Source of the DNA: WM-3-3 sp041660045
Lineage (GTDB): Bacteria > Pseudomonadota > Gammaproteobacteria > Methylococcales > Methylomonadaceae
NCBI GenBank assembly: GCA_041660045.1
Contig: JBAZXA010000005.1
Span: 212,198-276,197, forward strand
Reading direction: 5' to 3'
Length of the DNA stretch: 64,000 nt
Below are positions 46,040 through 54,721 of the stretch, piece by piece; positions within the stretch are counted from its first letter, which is position 1; each line of letters opens with the position of its first letter. The translations under genes and the position numbers were made by a program. The notes under the pieces are model-generated. The model had not been told where the DNA came from, made no database searches, and saw only the letters and a list, made by a program, of their open reading frames with translations.

Positions 46040-47476
46040 TCAAAAAAATCTCGCATTTAACCAAAGATGTACCGCTATGCTGGCAAAATAACCCAGCAAA
46101 ATAACCGGAAACCATCGTAAATGTCCGGTAAATGTGTAATATCCCTTAATATGCCCCAACATGCCAACACCTGGTGCCGAGCCTATCGCTAACAGGCTTC
46201 CGCCCACACCCAGTGTCAGCGTCAATAAAAGCCATTGCCCCGAAGAAATAGCTGGATGCATATTCAATACAGCAAACATTAATGTGCCATTATCAATAAA
46301 TGCGGAAGAGAGTCCAATTGCGGTATTAGCCAAAGTTGGGCTAATTTGGCCGAATAAAAATTCGGCAATGTTATCAAGATACCCCACAAAACCAATCGCC
46401 CCTATCAACATCATGGCACCATAAAAAAACAGCAAGGTATCCCAATCAATATGCCCCACATTTTTGAACACATCAAATGTTGTGTCCTTTTTAGCGACAG
46501 GTACGTCTAAGTTAAAAAAACGATAGACATAGGCAAAATCACCTTCTTCAGCCTGGGTTGTTTTAGTGATGTAAAAATTAAAAAATTGCAATAAGCCTAA
46601 TCCCATCATCATGCCAGCTGCTGGAGGTAATTCCAATAAAACATTACCACTAACCGTAATGCCTAAAGTCAGCATAAATAAAAAAATAATCCGCTTGCTT
46701 CCTCGCTTTAATTTTACGGGTTCATGCAAAGCCTCTGGACTTTCGTTTGGCACCCAAAAATGCATAATGCTGGCAGGCAAAAGAAAATTAACCAAGCAAG
46801 GTAGGGCCAAATAAAAAAACTGCGTAAAATCTAATAAATGATGTTGCCAAACAAATAATGTAGAAATTCCCCCTAATGGGCTAAATGTCCCTCCCGCATT
46901 GGTTGCACTGACAATATGTACACAAACTATACTGACAAATTCAGGTTTTTTCTTGCCCACTGCATAAGCTACTGATCCCATCAACAAGCCTACGGTAAGA
47001 CCATTTATTACGGTAGATAAAAGAAAAGCCAAACTGCCTGTAATCCAAAATAATTGCCGATAGCTAAATTTCCTACTCAATAATAGCATTTGCAGACCAC
47101 GGAACACCCCACGTTCTTCCATGGTATTAAGATATGTCATAGACACGAGTACAAATAGAAAAAGCTCTATGTACGCAAGAAGATTATTTTCAAACGCCAT
47201 GGCCGCCAACTTTGCTTGGCCATGCATGGCATAATAAATACAAATGGCAAACCACGCTAAAGCGGAGCCCAATACCATCGGTTTAGATTTGCGTAAATCG
47301 GTGACTTCCTCAGACATCGCGGCGATATAAGCAGCAATGGTAATAAAAACTGAAATATAACCTACTAAGTGGTGCGTCAAATCTAAACTAACTGGCGTTG
47401 TCCCCCCCACATTTGTGTCTGCAAAAACCAAAATTGGGAAGAATATCAACACGACAGGAATTAGAAAATTGCTCAT
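46040..47476 (-). CDS. nhaD: NhaD-type Na+:H+ antiporter
   Basis: At 478 residues with 12 or more helices, it belongs to the ArsB/NhaD ion transporter superfamily. Typical segments are VHIVSATNAGGTFSPLGGIS and ALSSAFIDNGTLMFAVLNM, and the C-terminal WLLLTLTLGVGGSLLAIGSAPGVG. A signal-like hydrophobic N-terminus ends FADTNVGG. It exports Na+ or Li+ in exchange for protons at the inner membrane. It is divergent from the small membrane protein at 47782, with 305 bases between them. Confidence 0.92.
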   Translation of the reverse strand: MSNFLIPVVLIFFPILVFADTNVGGTTPVSLDLTHHLVGYISVFITIAAYIAAMSEEVTDLRKSKPMVLGSALAWFAICIYYAMHGQAKLAAMAFENNLLAYIELFLFVLVSMTYLNTMEERGVFRGLQMLLLSRKFSYRQLFWITGSLAFLLSTVINGLTVGLLMGSVAYAVGKKKPEFVSIVCVHIVSATNAGGTFSPLGGISTLFVWQHHLLDFTQFFYLALPCLVNFLLPASIMHFWVPNESPEALHEPVKLKRGSKRIIFLFMLTLGITVSGNVLLELPPAAGMMMGLGLLQFFNFYITKTTQAEEGDFAYVYRFFNLDVPVAKKDTTFDVFKNVGHIDWDTLLFFYGAMMLIGAIGFVGYLDNIAEFLFGQISPTLANTAIGLSSAFIDNGTLMFAVLNMHPAISSGQWLLLTLTLGVGGSLLAIGSAPGVGMLGHIKGYYTFTGHLRWFPVILLGYFASIAVHLWLNARFF

Positions 47477-47781
47477 ATGGAATTTGCAGACAGGTAGCAG
47501 GAGCCAGCATTATATCTTAGATCCTATGAGATTAGCCTGTCCATAAAACAATAGAGCCCCTATTGGATGCTATGACTAAAATCGTTAGCGATTTAGTAAC
47601 TAAATTTGAGGGTTGCAGCATGCCCATTTATTATTGAATAAGATTAAGTTTTAATATTTGCCGTTATGGCGCACGCTTAACGCGTTGAGTACCTTATCTT
47701 TTTTCTGAGTTAGTCAAAAAACCTATACATTAGCTGAAAACTAACGCTAAGATTACCCGCTTGAATTAATTGGGAGCTGTA
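47477..47781. other. 305-base divergent intergenic region, nhaD / small membrane protein
   Basis: It contains a short inverted repeat, CTAAAATCG-TTAG-CGATTTAG, at about 47576-47596. No promoter or known cation riboswitch could be recognised with confidence. Confidence 0.4.
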
Positions 47782-48126
47782 ATGAAACATCCTCTTATTA
47801 TCAGCGTTTTAGTGATAAGTGCGGTACTTGCTGTATTAAGTTATTTGTTCCACCCAGATATCGGCGTATTACAACTTAATATTAATGGCAAACAAGTATC
47901 TGATCCATTCATTCGTATGGCCGCTATACCCAGCGCCATAGTAGTGATGCTTTTGGTTGGTTTATTATCAGTACTGCTATTTATGGGCATCGGCCTGTTT
48001 ATATTTTTTATCGCTTTGTTTTTTGCCTTGCTGGGCGTATTTTTTATCACACCATCATTTTGGCCCATTTTAGTGCTGGTATTTTTACTGATGCTATTAC
48101 TGTCATCTGGCCAGCAAAAAAATTAG
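47782..48126 (+). CDS. Small polytopic membrane protein, unknown
   Basis: The 114-residue protein starts at the ATG at 47782, with GGGAG at correct spacing; a TTG four codons upstream is less likely. Residues 5-22 are a first hydrophobic segment. A soluble loop (about 23-47; LQLNINGKQVSDPFIRMAA) follows, then two or three long helices rich in Leu, Phe and Ile (48-108). No catalytic motif is seen and no family was recognised. It is followed by two putative lipoprotein genes on the same strand. Confidence 0.7.
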   Translation: MKHPLIISVLVISAVLAVLSYLFHPDIGVLQLNINGKQVSDPFIRMAAIPSAIVVMLLVGLLSVLLFMGIGLFIFFIALFFALLGVFFITPSFWPILVLVFLLMLLLSSGQQKN

Positions 48127-48157
48127 CTAAATTAATTTTTACCCAAACACATAGCAT

Positions 48158-48685
48158 TTGGCCTTGAAACCTTTTAAATATTCTTTACTGTTAAACCCTA
48201 ACAAAGCGTGGCATACCTCAACACGTCAAATATCCAACAGCAATGTAACATTGCCCCTAGTTTTGCCACGTACTGAGCACGGTGGATGGCTTGGCCTAAT
48301 GGCTATGCTGGTACTGGCCTCCGGTTGTGCTGGCAAAACCGGCTTAGACTGCCAGCCCCATGAACAAAGCTATATCGTTGAACACTTGTATTTTGGTACT
48401 CAGCCATCCAACAATAACGTGGTCACTCCGCATTTATGGTCTGATTTTCTTGAAACTTCCGTGACTAGCCGCTTTCCTGATGGTTTAAGTACGTGGCAAG
48501 CATCTGGCCAATGGCGCGGCAAAGATGAGGTTCTTGTGCATGAAAGCACTTATATTTTAAATGTGCTACATCCAGATGATGAACCTAGCGAAACTGCGAT
48601 CCGTGCGATTTCTAACGAATATAAACAACGCTTTAAGCAAGAAGCCGTATTGCGGGTTAAAAGCTGGGCTTGTGTGTCATTTTGA
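48158..48685 (+). CDS. DUF3574 domain lipoprotein, start uncertain
   Basis: The C-terminal 115 residues match the DUF3574 pattern: YIVEHLYFGTQPS..., WSDFLETSVTSRFPDGLSTWQASGQWRGK and VHESTYILNVLH, then EYKQRFKQEAVLRV. Function of the family is not known. The N-terminus contains a lipobox-like LASGC (Cys57 counting from the TTG at 48158), so a lipoprotein is probable. The TTG at 48158 lacks a ribosome site and gives an unusually long leader; a TTG at 48251 would give a signal peptide of more normal length. No ATG fits. Confidence 0.7.
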   Translation: MALKPFKYSLLLNPNKAWHTSTRQISNSNVTLPLVLPRTEHGGWLGLMAMLVLASGCAGKTGLDCQPHEQSYIVEHLYFGTQPSNNNVVTPHLWSDFLETSVTSRFPDGLSTWQASGQWRGKDEVLVHESTYILNVLHPDDEPSETAIRAISNEYKQRFKQEAVLRVKSWACVSF

Positions 48686-48780
48686 GGGCTGCTACCTGAA
48701 CTCGCTAGCAGTTTGCCTAAAAATGCGCGTAGAATTTGCTATCAATAACCTTCTCCTGTCACTAATAAGCGCTTAACAAT

Positions 48781-48990
48781 ATGAAAATTTTTGCCCACCT
48801 TTTACTAGCTTTAACGACGCTTATAGTTTCAGCCTGCACGCCGTCTGAACTAAAGCAAGCAACATATGAAACCGTGCAAAATATAGGCGATGCTCAATGT
48901 CAAAAACAATTGTCAGCCCCTTGCAGACCACGGGAAAGCTATAGCAGTTATCAACACAAACGCACAGCTGTTGCAGGTGATACTCAATAA
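48781..48990 (+). CDS. Small putative lipoprotein
   Basis: A 69-residue protein whose N-terminus MKIFAHLLLALTTLIVSAC is a lipoprotein signal with Cys19. The mature part of 51 residues has two more Cys (QCQKQLSAPCRPRES), which could form a disulfide, and a polar C-terminus. No family recognised; similar small entericidin-like or uncharacterised lipoproteins exist. No clear ribosome site, so expression is uncertain. It follows the DUF3574 gene by 95 bases. Confidence 0.55.
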   Translation: MKIFAHLLLALTTLIVSACTPSELKQATYETVQNIGDAQCQKQLSAPCRPRESYSSYQHKRTAVAGDTQ

Positions 48991-49380
48991 TGGCTTAAGA
49001 ACTAATCACTAACTTTAGCATGGCCAACGCCTCTGACAAACCGCAATTGGGTAAGTTGTGGGCCTATCTTTTAGCCAAGTAGGGGAGTTTCAAGGTAACG
49101 GCGCAGGCTCACAGTTATTGAAGCTGCAATTTAATTTGCCAAAACCTGAGGCTAATATTGTAGAACTTTACCGACTGCCCCATCAGTCAGGCGCTCCATT
49201 GATTTTATCAACACCAAGGTTAGCCATTCAGCAATCATGACAATGCGGCTGATGCTGGATCTACCCGCTTTCGGGCCACCTTAAACAAATCGTAACTTGA
49301 CTGGCTAGTCGTAATCATGCAACCATTAACTTTGTGGGGAAATAGTTTTGTCCTAAACCTTCAATTTACTAGGGCGACAA
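48991..49380. other. 390-base region upstream of the hox operon
   Basis: It should contain the hox promoter. No good sigma-70 pair at 17 bases and no sigma-54 -24/-12 box was found. TTGACT at 49297 lacks a matching -10. A GTG ORF of 60 codons at 49058-49240 is not supported. Confidence 0.45.
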
Positions 49381-51168
49381 ATGCAAGATTATATTCAAGA
49401 CCTTGCCGCACAACATAACCATCAAGCAAGGCAATTGCTACAGATTTTACGTTCCATTCAAAGCCACTACCATTACATTCCCAAACCCGCCATTGAACAA
49501 TTGGCTGACTTGCTGGGCATTAGCAGAACCCTCATTATCAGTGTCGTTGAGTTTTACAGCTTTTTGCATTTAACGCCCAAAGGCCAATATGAGATATTAA
49601 TCAGTAACTCAATTACCGACCACATGTTAGGCAAACACCAAGTCATGGATTATTTGGCCAGTAAACTCAATGTGACTGTCGGTGATGTTCGTGCCGATGG
49701 CTTGGTTAGCCTGGATAATACATCCTGTACAGGATTATGTGACCAAGGCCCTGCGGGTTTAGTAAACGGCTGGCCGTTAACCCACTTAAACCCTGCCAAA
49801 ATTGATGCCATCGCAGCTTTAATTGAGCAACAACAAGCCTTGTCTGAATGGCCCGCTGAGTTGTTTCAGGTAGCAGACAATCTGCACTTACCCGGGTTGT
49901 TGTTAAGACACCCTATTAAGCCTGGGGATGCTTTACAAACTGGTTTAACCCGAGGTTGGGCACAAACCTTAACGGAAATTAATCAATCGGGATTACGTGG
50001 CCGTGGTGGTGCTGGCTTTAAAACCGCCCTAAAATGGCAGTTTTGCTCCGAAGAATCAGACCCTATACGTTACGTAGTTTGCAATGCTGATGAAGGCGAG
50101 CCCGGCACCTTTAAAGACCGTGTGTTATTAAACCGCCATGCCCAACAAGTTTTTGAAGGCATGACCGTGTGTGCCGCCATCGTTGGTGCCCACGCCGGTT
50201 TTTTATATTTACGTGCTGAATACCATTATCTTTACCAACCACTGCAATCCATCTTGTTAGAACGAAAAAAACGGGGCCTGTTGGGTCATTCTATTTTAGG
50301 CCAAGAAGGCTTTAATTTTGATATTGAAATCCACCTAGGTGCAGGCGCTTATATTTGCGGCGAGGAATCGGCACTCATCGAATCGTTGGAAGGCAAACCT
50401 GGTATACCGCGTAACCGACCGCCTTATCCGGTGAGCCAAGGTTATTTAAATAAACCCACTGTGGTTAATAATGTCGAAACTTTTTTTGCTGCAGCTGCCA
50501 TAGCGGTTAAGGGTGGCGCCTGGTTTGCCGCTGTAGGCACAGAACAGTCCAAAGGCAGCAAAATCTTAAGCATTAGCGGTGATTGCCTGCGGCCTGGCAT
50601 TTATGAATACGCCTTTGGCACCTCAATTCAAAGCATACTAAATGATTGCGGCGCGCTGGATACGCTAGGCGTGCAAGTTGGCGGGCCTTCCGGCAGTTTT
50701 ATTTCTGACTATGAGTTTAACCGAAAGCTGGCCTTTGAAGACTTGGCAACGGGTGGCTCGTTTATGGTGTTTAACCGACACCGTAAACTGCTGGACATCG
50801 TACAAAATTTTACCGATTTTTTTGCCCATGAAAGCTGCGGTTTTTGTAGCCCTTGCCGAGTCGGAACTGCATTATTAAAACAGCAGTTGGATAAGATTTT
50901 ACAGGGCTACGGTTCAGCAGGCGATGTCGCTGCCTTAGAAGAAATCTGCCAGCTAATTAAAACCCATAGCCACTGTGGTCTAGGCCAAACCGCGGCCAAT
51001 CCCATTTTAACCACCTTAGAACGTTATCCTGAACTTTATCAAAGCCACTTGAAAAACATCAGTTATGAGCCCGGCTTTGATCTGGATGCGGCCTTGGCAA
51101 GTGCACGCCATCTGGCCAACCGGGATGATGCAAGCGCTCACTTGGCACAAACGGAAGATTATGACTAA
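49381..51168 (+). CDS. hoxF: NAD-reducing hydrogenase diaphorase subunit HoxF
   Basis: At 595 residues, the size of HoxF of the Ralstonia eutropha soluble hydrogenase. Residues 1-150 are a HoxE/NuoE-like thioredoxin-fold domain. The 51-kDa/NuoF-like part follows, with the FMN/NAD motif GLRGRGGAGF at 204-213, NADEGEPGTFKDR at 235-247 and the [4Fe-4S] ligands Cys486, Cys489, Cys492 and Cys532. It exchanges electrons between FMN and NAD(H) in the cytosol. The N-terminal domain keeps only Cys116 and Cys120 of the four HoxE cluster ligands, so a [2Fe-2S] centre there is doubtful. AGGG lies upstream of the ATG. It overlaps hoxU by 8 bases (ATGACTAA). Confidence 0.96.
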   Translation: MQDYIQDLAAQHNHQARQLLQILRSIQSHYHYIPKPAIEQLADLLGISRTLIISVVEFYSFLHLTPKGQYEILISNSITDHMLGKHQVMDYLASKLNVTVGDVRADGLVSLDNTSCTGLCDQGPAGLVNGWPLTHLNPAKIDAIAALIEQQQALSEWPAELFQVADNLHLPGLLLRHPIKPGDALQTGLTRGWAQTLTEINQSGLRGRGGAGFKTALKWQFCSEESDPIRYVVCNADEGEPGTFKDRVLLNRHAQQVFEGMTVCAAIVGAHAGFLYLRAEYHYLYQPLQSILLERKKRGLLGHSILGQEGFNFDIEIHLGAGAYICGEESALIESLEGKPGIPRNRPPYPVSQGYLNKPTVVNNVETFFAAAAIAVKGGAWFAAVGTEQSKGSKILSISGDCLRPGIYEYAFGTSIQSILNDCGALDTLGVQVGGPSGSFISDYEFNRKLAFEDLATGGSFMVFNRHRKLLDIVQNFTDFFAHESCGFCSPCRVGTALLKQQLDKILQGYGSAGDVAALEEICQLIKTHSHCGLGQTAANPILTTLERYPELYQSHLKNISYEPGFDLDAALASARHLANRDDASAHLAQTEDYD

Positions 51169-51874
51169 TACCATCAACCTAGATGGCCAAACGATACCCT
51201 TTAGTGCTGGCCAAACTATAATGCAAGCCGCCACAGACGCAGGTATATACATCCCCCATTTGTGTCATCACCCTGAGTTTACCCCGCACGGTAGCTGTAA
51301 ATTGTGCACGGTACAAGTCAACGGCAGGATATGCTCGGCCTGCACTTTTCCCGCGGCAGAGGGCCTAGCGGTTATCAGCAACAGTAAAGCGCTAAATGAT
51401 GACCGCCAAAAAATCACCCAAATGCTGTTTGTAGAAGGCAATCATTTCTGTCCAGGCTGCGAAAAAACCGGTAACTGCCAGTTACAAGCGGTAGCGTATT
51501 ATTTAAAGATGCTGGATAACCACTTCCCACACTTTTATCCCAAACGTGGCTTGGATGCCTCTCACCCTGACATTTTAATCGACCACAACCGCTGTATTTT
51601 CTGCACGTTATGCGTACGCGCCAGCCAGCAGCAAGATGCTAAAGATGTGTTTGCCATCAGTGGCCGCGGCATTAACAAACGCTTAATAATCAATGCTGAA
51701 AGCGGTTTACTCAAAGATAGCGGTATAACCGCCGCAGACCGTGCTGCGCATATTTGCCCCACTGGCGCTATTTTAATTAAACGCACGGGTTATCATATAC
51801 CAATAGGCGAACGCATTTACGACCACCAGCACATAGATGACAAAGACACGCTAAAGGCACAGCATGGCGAATAA
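51161..51874 (+). CDS. hoxU: NAD-reducing hydrogenase iron-sulfur subunit HoxU
   Basis: The 237-residue NuoG-like electron-transfer subunit lies between the diaphorase and the hydrogenase module. It has an N-terminal plant-ferredoxin-like [2Fe-2S] site (Cys35, Cys46, Cys49 and Cys58 or Cys61), a His/Cys [4Fe-4S] site (His95, Cys97, Cys100, Cys106), and a further cluster site with Cys145, Cys148, Cys151 and Cys199. The ATG at 51161 sits in the hoxF stop overlap ATGACTAA; the frame is open upstream but the HoxU family begins here. Its 3' end overlaps hoxY by 11 bases. Confidence 0.95.
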   Translation: MTNTINLDGQTIPFSAGQTIMQAATDAGIYIPHLCHHPEFTPHGSCKLCTVQVNGRICSACTFPAAEGLAVISNSKALNDDRQKITQMLFVEGNHFCPGCEKTGNCQLQAVAYYLKMLDNHFPHFYPKRGLDASHPDILIDHNRCIFCTLCVRASQQQDAKDVFAISGRGINKRLIINAESGLLKDSGITAADRAAHICPTGAILIKRTGYHIPIGERIYDHQHIDDKDTLKAQHGE

Positions 51875-52403
51875 AATCAGAATCGCAACAACTTCTTTAG
51901 CCGGTTGTTTCGGTTGCCATATGTCGTTTCTTGATCTTGACGAACGCTTGCTGCCATTAGCTGAATTAGTGGAATTTGACCGTTCGCCACTGACCGACAT
52001 AGAGCATTGCAACCCATGTGATATAGGCTTGATCGAAGGCGGAGTATGCAATTCTGAAAACGTACATACGCTACGTGAATTCCGCAAAAACTGCAAAACT
52101 TTGGTTGCCGTGGGCGCTTGTGCCATTAATGGCGGTTTACCTGCGTTACGGAATTTTATCCCTCTTGAACGTTGTCTGGCAGAATCCTATCTTGATGGCA
52201 TAGGTGTAGAAAACCCACAAATCCCAAGTGATCCTGAACTGCCTTTACTGCTGGATAAAGTCCGACCACTGCATGAAATCGTCAAAATTGATTATTTTCT
52301 ACCGGGCTGCCCACCCTCAGCGGATGTGTTTTGGGCATTTTTATCAGCCTTATTAGAAGGCCGCGAACCCGTGTTGCCTTACGAGTTGGTGCATTATGAC
52401 TAA
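51864..52403 (+). CDS. hoxY: NAD-reducing [NiFe] hydrogenase small subunit HoxY
   Basis: The 179-residue small subunit carries the single proximal [4Fe-4S] cluster. Likely ligands are Cys15 and Cys18 (LAGCFGCHMSFLDLDE), Cys86 (AVGACAINGG) and Cys149 (FLPGCPPSAD). It lacks the extra C-terminal cluster domain of membrane-bound hydrogenase small subunits and has no Tat signal, so it is cytosolic, as in group 3d. It overlaps the next gene by 8 bases, again as ATGACTAA. Confidence 0.96.
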   Translation: MANKIRIATTSLAGCFGCHMSFLDLDERLLPLAELVEFDRSPLTDIEHCNPCDIGLIEGGVCNSENVHTLREFRKNCKTLVAVGACAINGGLPALRNFIPLERCLAESYLDGIGVENPQIPSDPELPLLLDKVRPLHEIVKIDYFLPGCPPSADVFWAFLSALLEGREPVLPYELVHYD

Positions 52404-52626
52404 AACGGTAAATTCAGACCCCATTCTATTAGCCACCCTGACCTGTCCTCTGTGTGGCTTTACACACCAAGAAACGATGCCTACCGATGCTTGTGTCTAT
52501 TTTTATGAATGTTCCGCCTGCAATACCTTACTCAAACCCCAAGCCGGTGATTGTTGTGTATTTTGTTCCTATGGCAGCGTAGCCTGCCCATCGAAACTAT
52601 TGGCACAGGACTGTTGTGGAAATTAA
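52396..52626 (+). CDS. GDCCVxC-domain cysteine-rich small protein inside the hox operon
   Basis: A 76-residue protein with eleven cysteines: C17-P-L-C20, C33, C39-S-A-C42, the signature GDCCVFC at 52-57 (C53, C54, C57), C64, and C73-C74 near the end. This matches the small GDCCVxC family, in which some members carry selenocysteine and which is more often seen beside mercury- or metal-related genes. The paired CxxC motifs suggest a zinc ribbon or metal-binding site. The start overlaps the hoxY stop by 8 bases, so it is translated with the hydrogenase genes. A role in cofactor assembly, metal delivery or redox protection is only inference. Confidence 0.8.
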   Translation: MTKTVNSDPILLATLTCPLCGFTHQETMPTDACVYFYECSACNTLLKPQAGDCCVFCSYGSVACPSKLLAQDCCGN

Positions 52627-52692
52627 TGTAAAGGCCGTTGAAGCATTAACGATTTTTTCCATTAACTAGACTAATTTCAAGCGGAAGCTACT

Positions 52693-54192
52693 ATGTACGA
52701 ACACTTAGAAACCGCAAGCAACCCAGAAACTCTTAGACGCGTTGCCGTTGACCCAGTCTCGCGTGTGGAAGGCCATGGCAAGGTAACTTTGCTGCTAGAT
52801 GAAAACAATAAAGTTCAGCAAGCCCGTTTACATATCGTTGAGTTCCGCGGTTTTGAACGTTTTATCCAAGGCCGCCCGTATTGGGAGCTGCCGGTAATGG
52901 TGCAACGCTTATGCGGCATTTGCCCGGTTAGCCACCATTTGGCTGCAGCCAAGGCTATTGACCAGCTAGTGGGTATAGATCCAGAAAATTTGCCCGTGAC
53001 TGCCGATAAATTACGACGTTTGTTACATTTTGGGCAAGTCTTGCAGTCGCATGCATTACATTTTTTTCATTTATCCAGCCCGGATTTGTTGTTTGGGTTT
53101 GAAAGTGAAATCAATAAACGTCATATTTTTGCCGTGTTGGAGCAGTATCCTGATATTGCTTTACAAGGCGTAAAGCTTAGAAAGTATGGGCAAGAAGTCA
53201 TCCGTATGATTAGCGGCAAACGCATACATGGCAGCGGCGCTATTGCAGGTGGCATGAACAAGGCACTCACTAAAGCTGAGCGTGATTACTTATTGGCTGA
53301 TATAGCGCAAATTATTGTGTGGGCCGAAGATTCTGTAGAACTCATTAAAAAAGTCCATTGTGCCAACCTACCTTATTATGACGACTTTGCCAGTATCCGT
53401 AGCAACTATCTCGGCCTAACCCAGGCCAATGGCGCACTAGAACTATATCATGGTGGTCTGCGCGCGAAAACTGCCCAGGGTGATATGATTTTGGACCAGT
53501 TTGATTATTGCCACTACAACACCATTATCCATGAACAAGTGCGTTCATGGACTTACATGAAATTCCCGTACCTGTTGTCGCTAGGCCCGGATGATGGCTG
53601 GTACCGGGTTGGCCCCTTAGCCCGGGTCAATAACTGTGATTTTATCGATACCCCACTCGCTGAGGCGCAACGCCTGGTGTTTAAAGCGCACAGCCCCGAG
53701 GCCATGGTACACAGTACCTTGGCATTTCATTGGGCGCGGCTGATCGAACTGTTGCATTGTAGTGAAAGCATTAAACAGCTCTTACTTGATCCCGACATCT
53801 TAGGTCTAGACCTCGTGGCGCAAGGGGAACAACGTTTTGAAGGCATAGGCGTTATTGAAGCACCGCGGGGCACTTTGTTCCATCATTATCAAGTTGACGA
53901 AAACAACATCGTCACCAAAGCCAACCTAATTGTCTCGACCACCAGTAATAATATGGCAATGAACGAATCAGTACGGCAGGTGGCAGCAGAATATTTATCT
54001 GGACAGGAACTAACTGAAGCCCTACTCAACAATCTTGAAGTCGCCATACGCGCATACGACCCCTGCTTGTCTTGCGCGACCCACGCTATGGGTAAAATGC
54101 CCTTGCAATTGGAACTGCTGGACGCTCAAGGCCGCTTAGTCGACCAACTGGTCAAACACAGTAATGGCGAAATTCAGCAATTTTCATGTTAA
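52693..54192 (+). CDS. hoxH: NAD-reducing [NiFe] hydrogenase large subunit HoxH
   Basis: The 499-residue catalytic subunit binds the Ni-Fe(CN)2CO centre. The four Cys ligands are visible: Cys74 and Cys77 (RLCGICPVSHH) and Cys458 and Cys461 (DPCLSCATH). Other motifs are VDPVSRVEGHGK at the start and the RPYWELPVMVQ stretch. The precursor continues 35 residues past His464; cleavage after this His by HoxW is expected once nickel is in. A 66-base gap separates it from the GDCCVxC gene. It overlaps hoxW by 7 bases. Confidence 0.97.
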   Translation: MYEHLETASNPETLRRVAVDPVSRVEGHGKVTLLLDENNKVQQARLHIVEFRGFERFIQGRPYWELPVMVQRLCGICPVSHHLAAAKAIDQLVGIDPENLPVTADKLRRLLHFGQVLQSHALHFFHLSSPDLLFGFESEINKRHIFAVLEQYPDIALQGVKLRKYGQEVIRMISGKRIHGSGAIAGGMNKALTKAERDYLLADIAQIIVWAEDSVELIKKVHCANLPYYDDFASIRSNYLGLTQANGALELYHGGLRAKTAQGDMILDQFDYCHYNTIIHEQVRSWTYMKFPYLLSLGPDDGWYRVGPLARVNNCDFIDTPLAEAQRLVFKAHSPEAMVHSTLAFHWARLIELLHCSESIKQLLLDPDILGLDLVAQGEQRFEGIGVIEAPRGTLFHHYQVDENNIVTKANLIVSTTSNNMAMNESVRQVAAEYLSGQELTEALLNNLEVAIRAYDPCLSCATHAMGKMPLQLELLDAQGRLVDQLVKHSNGEIQQFSC

Positions 54193-54689
54193 AACCGCTA
54201 TTGCTACTAGCCTTTGGCAACCTTAGCCGGGGCGATGACGCGTTAGCGCCCTTACTTTTAGACTTTGTTGGGCAAACCCTAAACTTAACCCATATAGAGC
54301 TGTTGTGTGATTTTCAACTTCAAATAGAACACGCCTTGGATTTAGAACATAGGCAACGCGTGCTGTTTGTCGACGCCTCAGTAAGTTGCACTAATGCCTT
54401 TGAATTCTCAGTTGTTAAACCTGCGCAGGATGCTAGCTATACAACACATGCCATGACACCCGCGGCCGTGCTGGCTGTTTACCAACAAATAAAAAAACAA
54501 AACCCGCCGCCTTGTTTTTTATTGAGCATAAAAGGTGAGCAGTTTGAACTTGGAGCCGATTTAACGCCAACAGCGCAACAAAACCTGGGACTCGCTTGCG
54601 CCTTTATTAAGCCTCTTTTAATCAATAGCAATCTTGAAAGTTGGTTGCAACTTAGCCAACCCAAACAAACTTTAAATATTGGTTTTTAG
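54186..54689 (+). CDS. hoxW: Hydrogenase maturation protease HoxW
   Basis: The 167-residue endopeptidase of the HybD/HycI fold should trim the C-terminal extension of HoxH. The N-terminal motif LLLAFGNLSRGDDALAP contains the conserved GN.xRGDD with the nickel-sensing Asp, and VLFVDAS carries the second acidic ligand; the third ligand is probably a His (TTHAMTP). It is the last gene of the hox operon and is followed by a strong terminator. No hypA-F genes follow. Confidence 0.93.
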   Translation: MLKPLLLLAFGNLSRGDDALAPLLLDFVGQTLNLTHIELLCDFQLQIEHALDLEHRQRVLFVDASVSCTNAFEFSVVKPAQDASYTTHAMTPAAVLAVYQQIKKQNPPPCFLLSIKGEQFELGADLTPTAQQNLGLACAFIKPLLINSNLESWLQLSQPKQTLNIGF

Positions 54690-54721
54690 CTAATGCGATT
54701 GCGCATCAAACTAAAATACAT

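Noticed and set aside
48117..48140. AT-rich inverted repeat after the small membrane protein gene as terminator
   Set aside because: The stem is only A-T pairs and includes the stop codon; too weak to claim.
49058..49240. 60-codon GTG-start ORF before hoxF
   Set aside because: No good ribosome site, no recognised motif and no sign of an export signal; likely chance.
49297..49325. TTGACT as a hox promoter -35 box
   Set aside because: No -10-like hexamer occurs at 16-18 bases.
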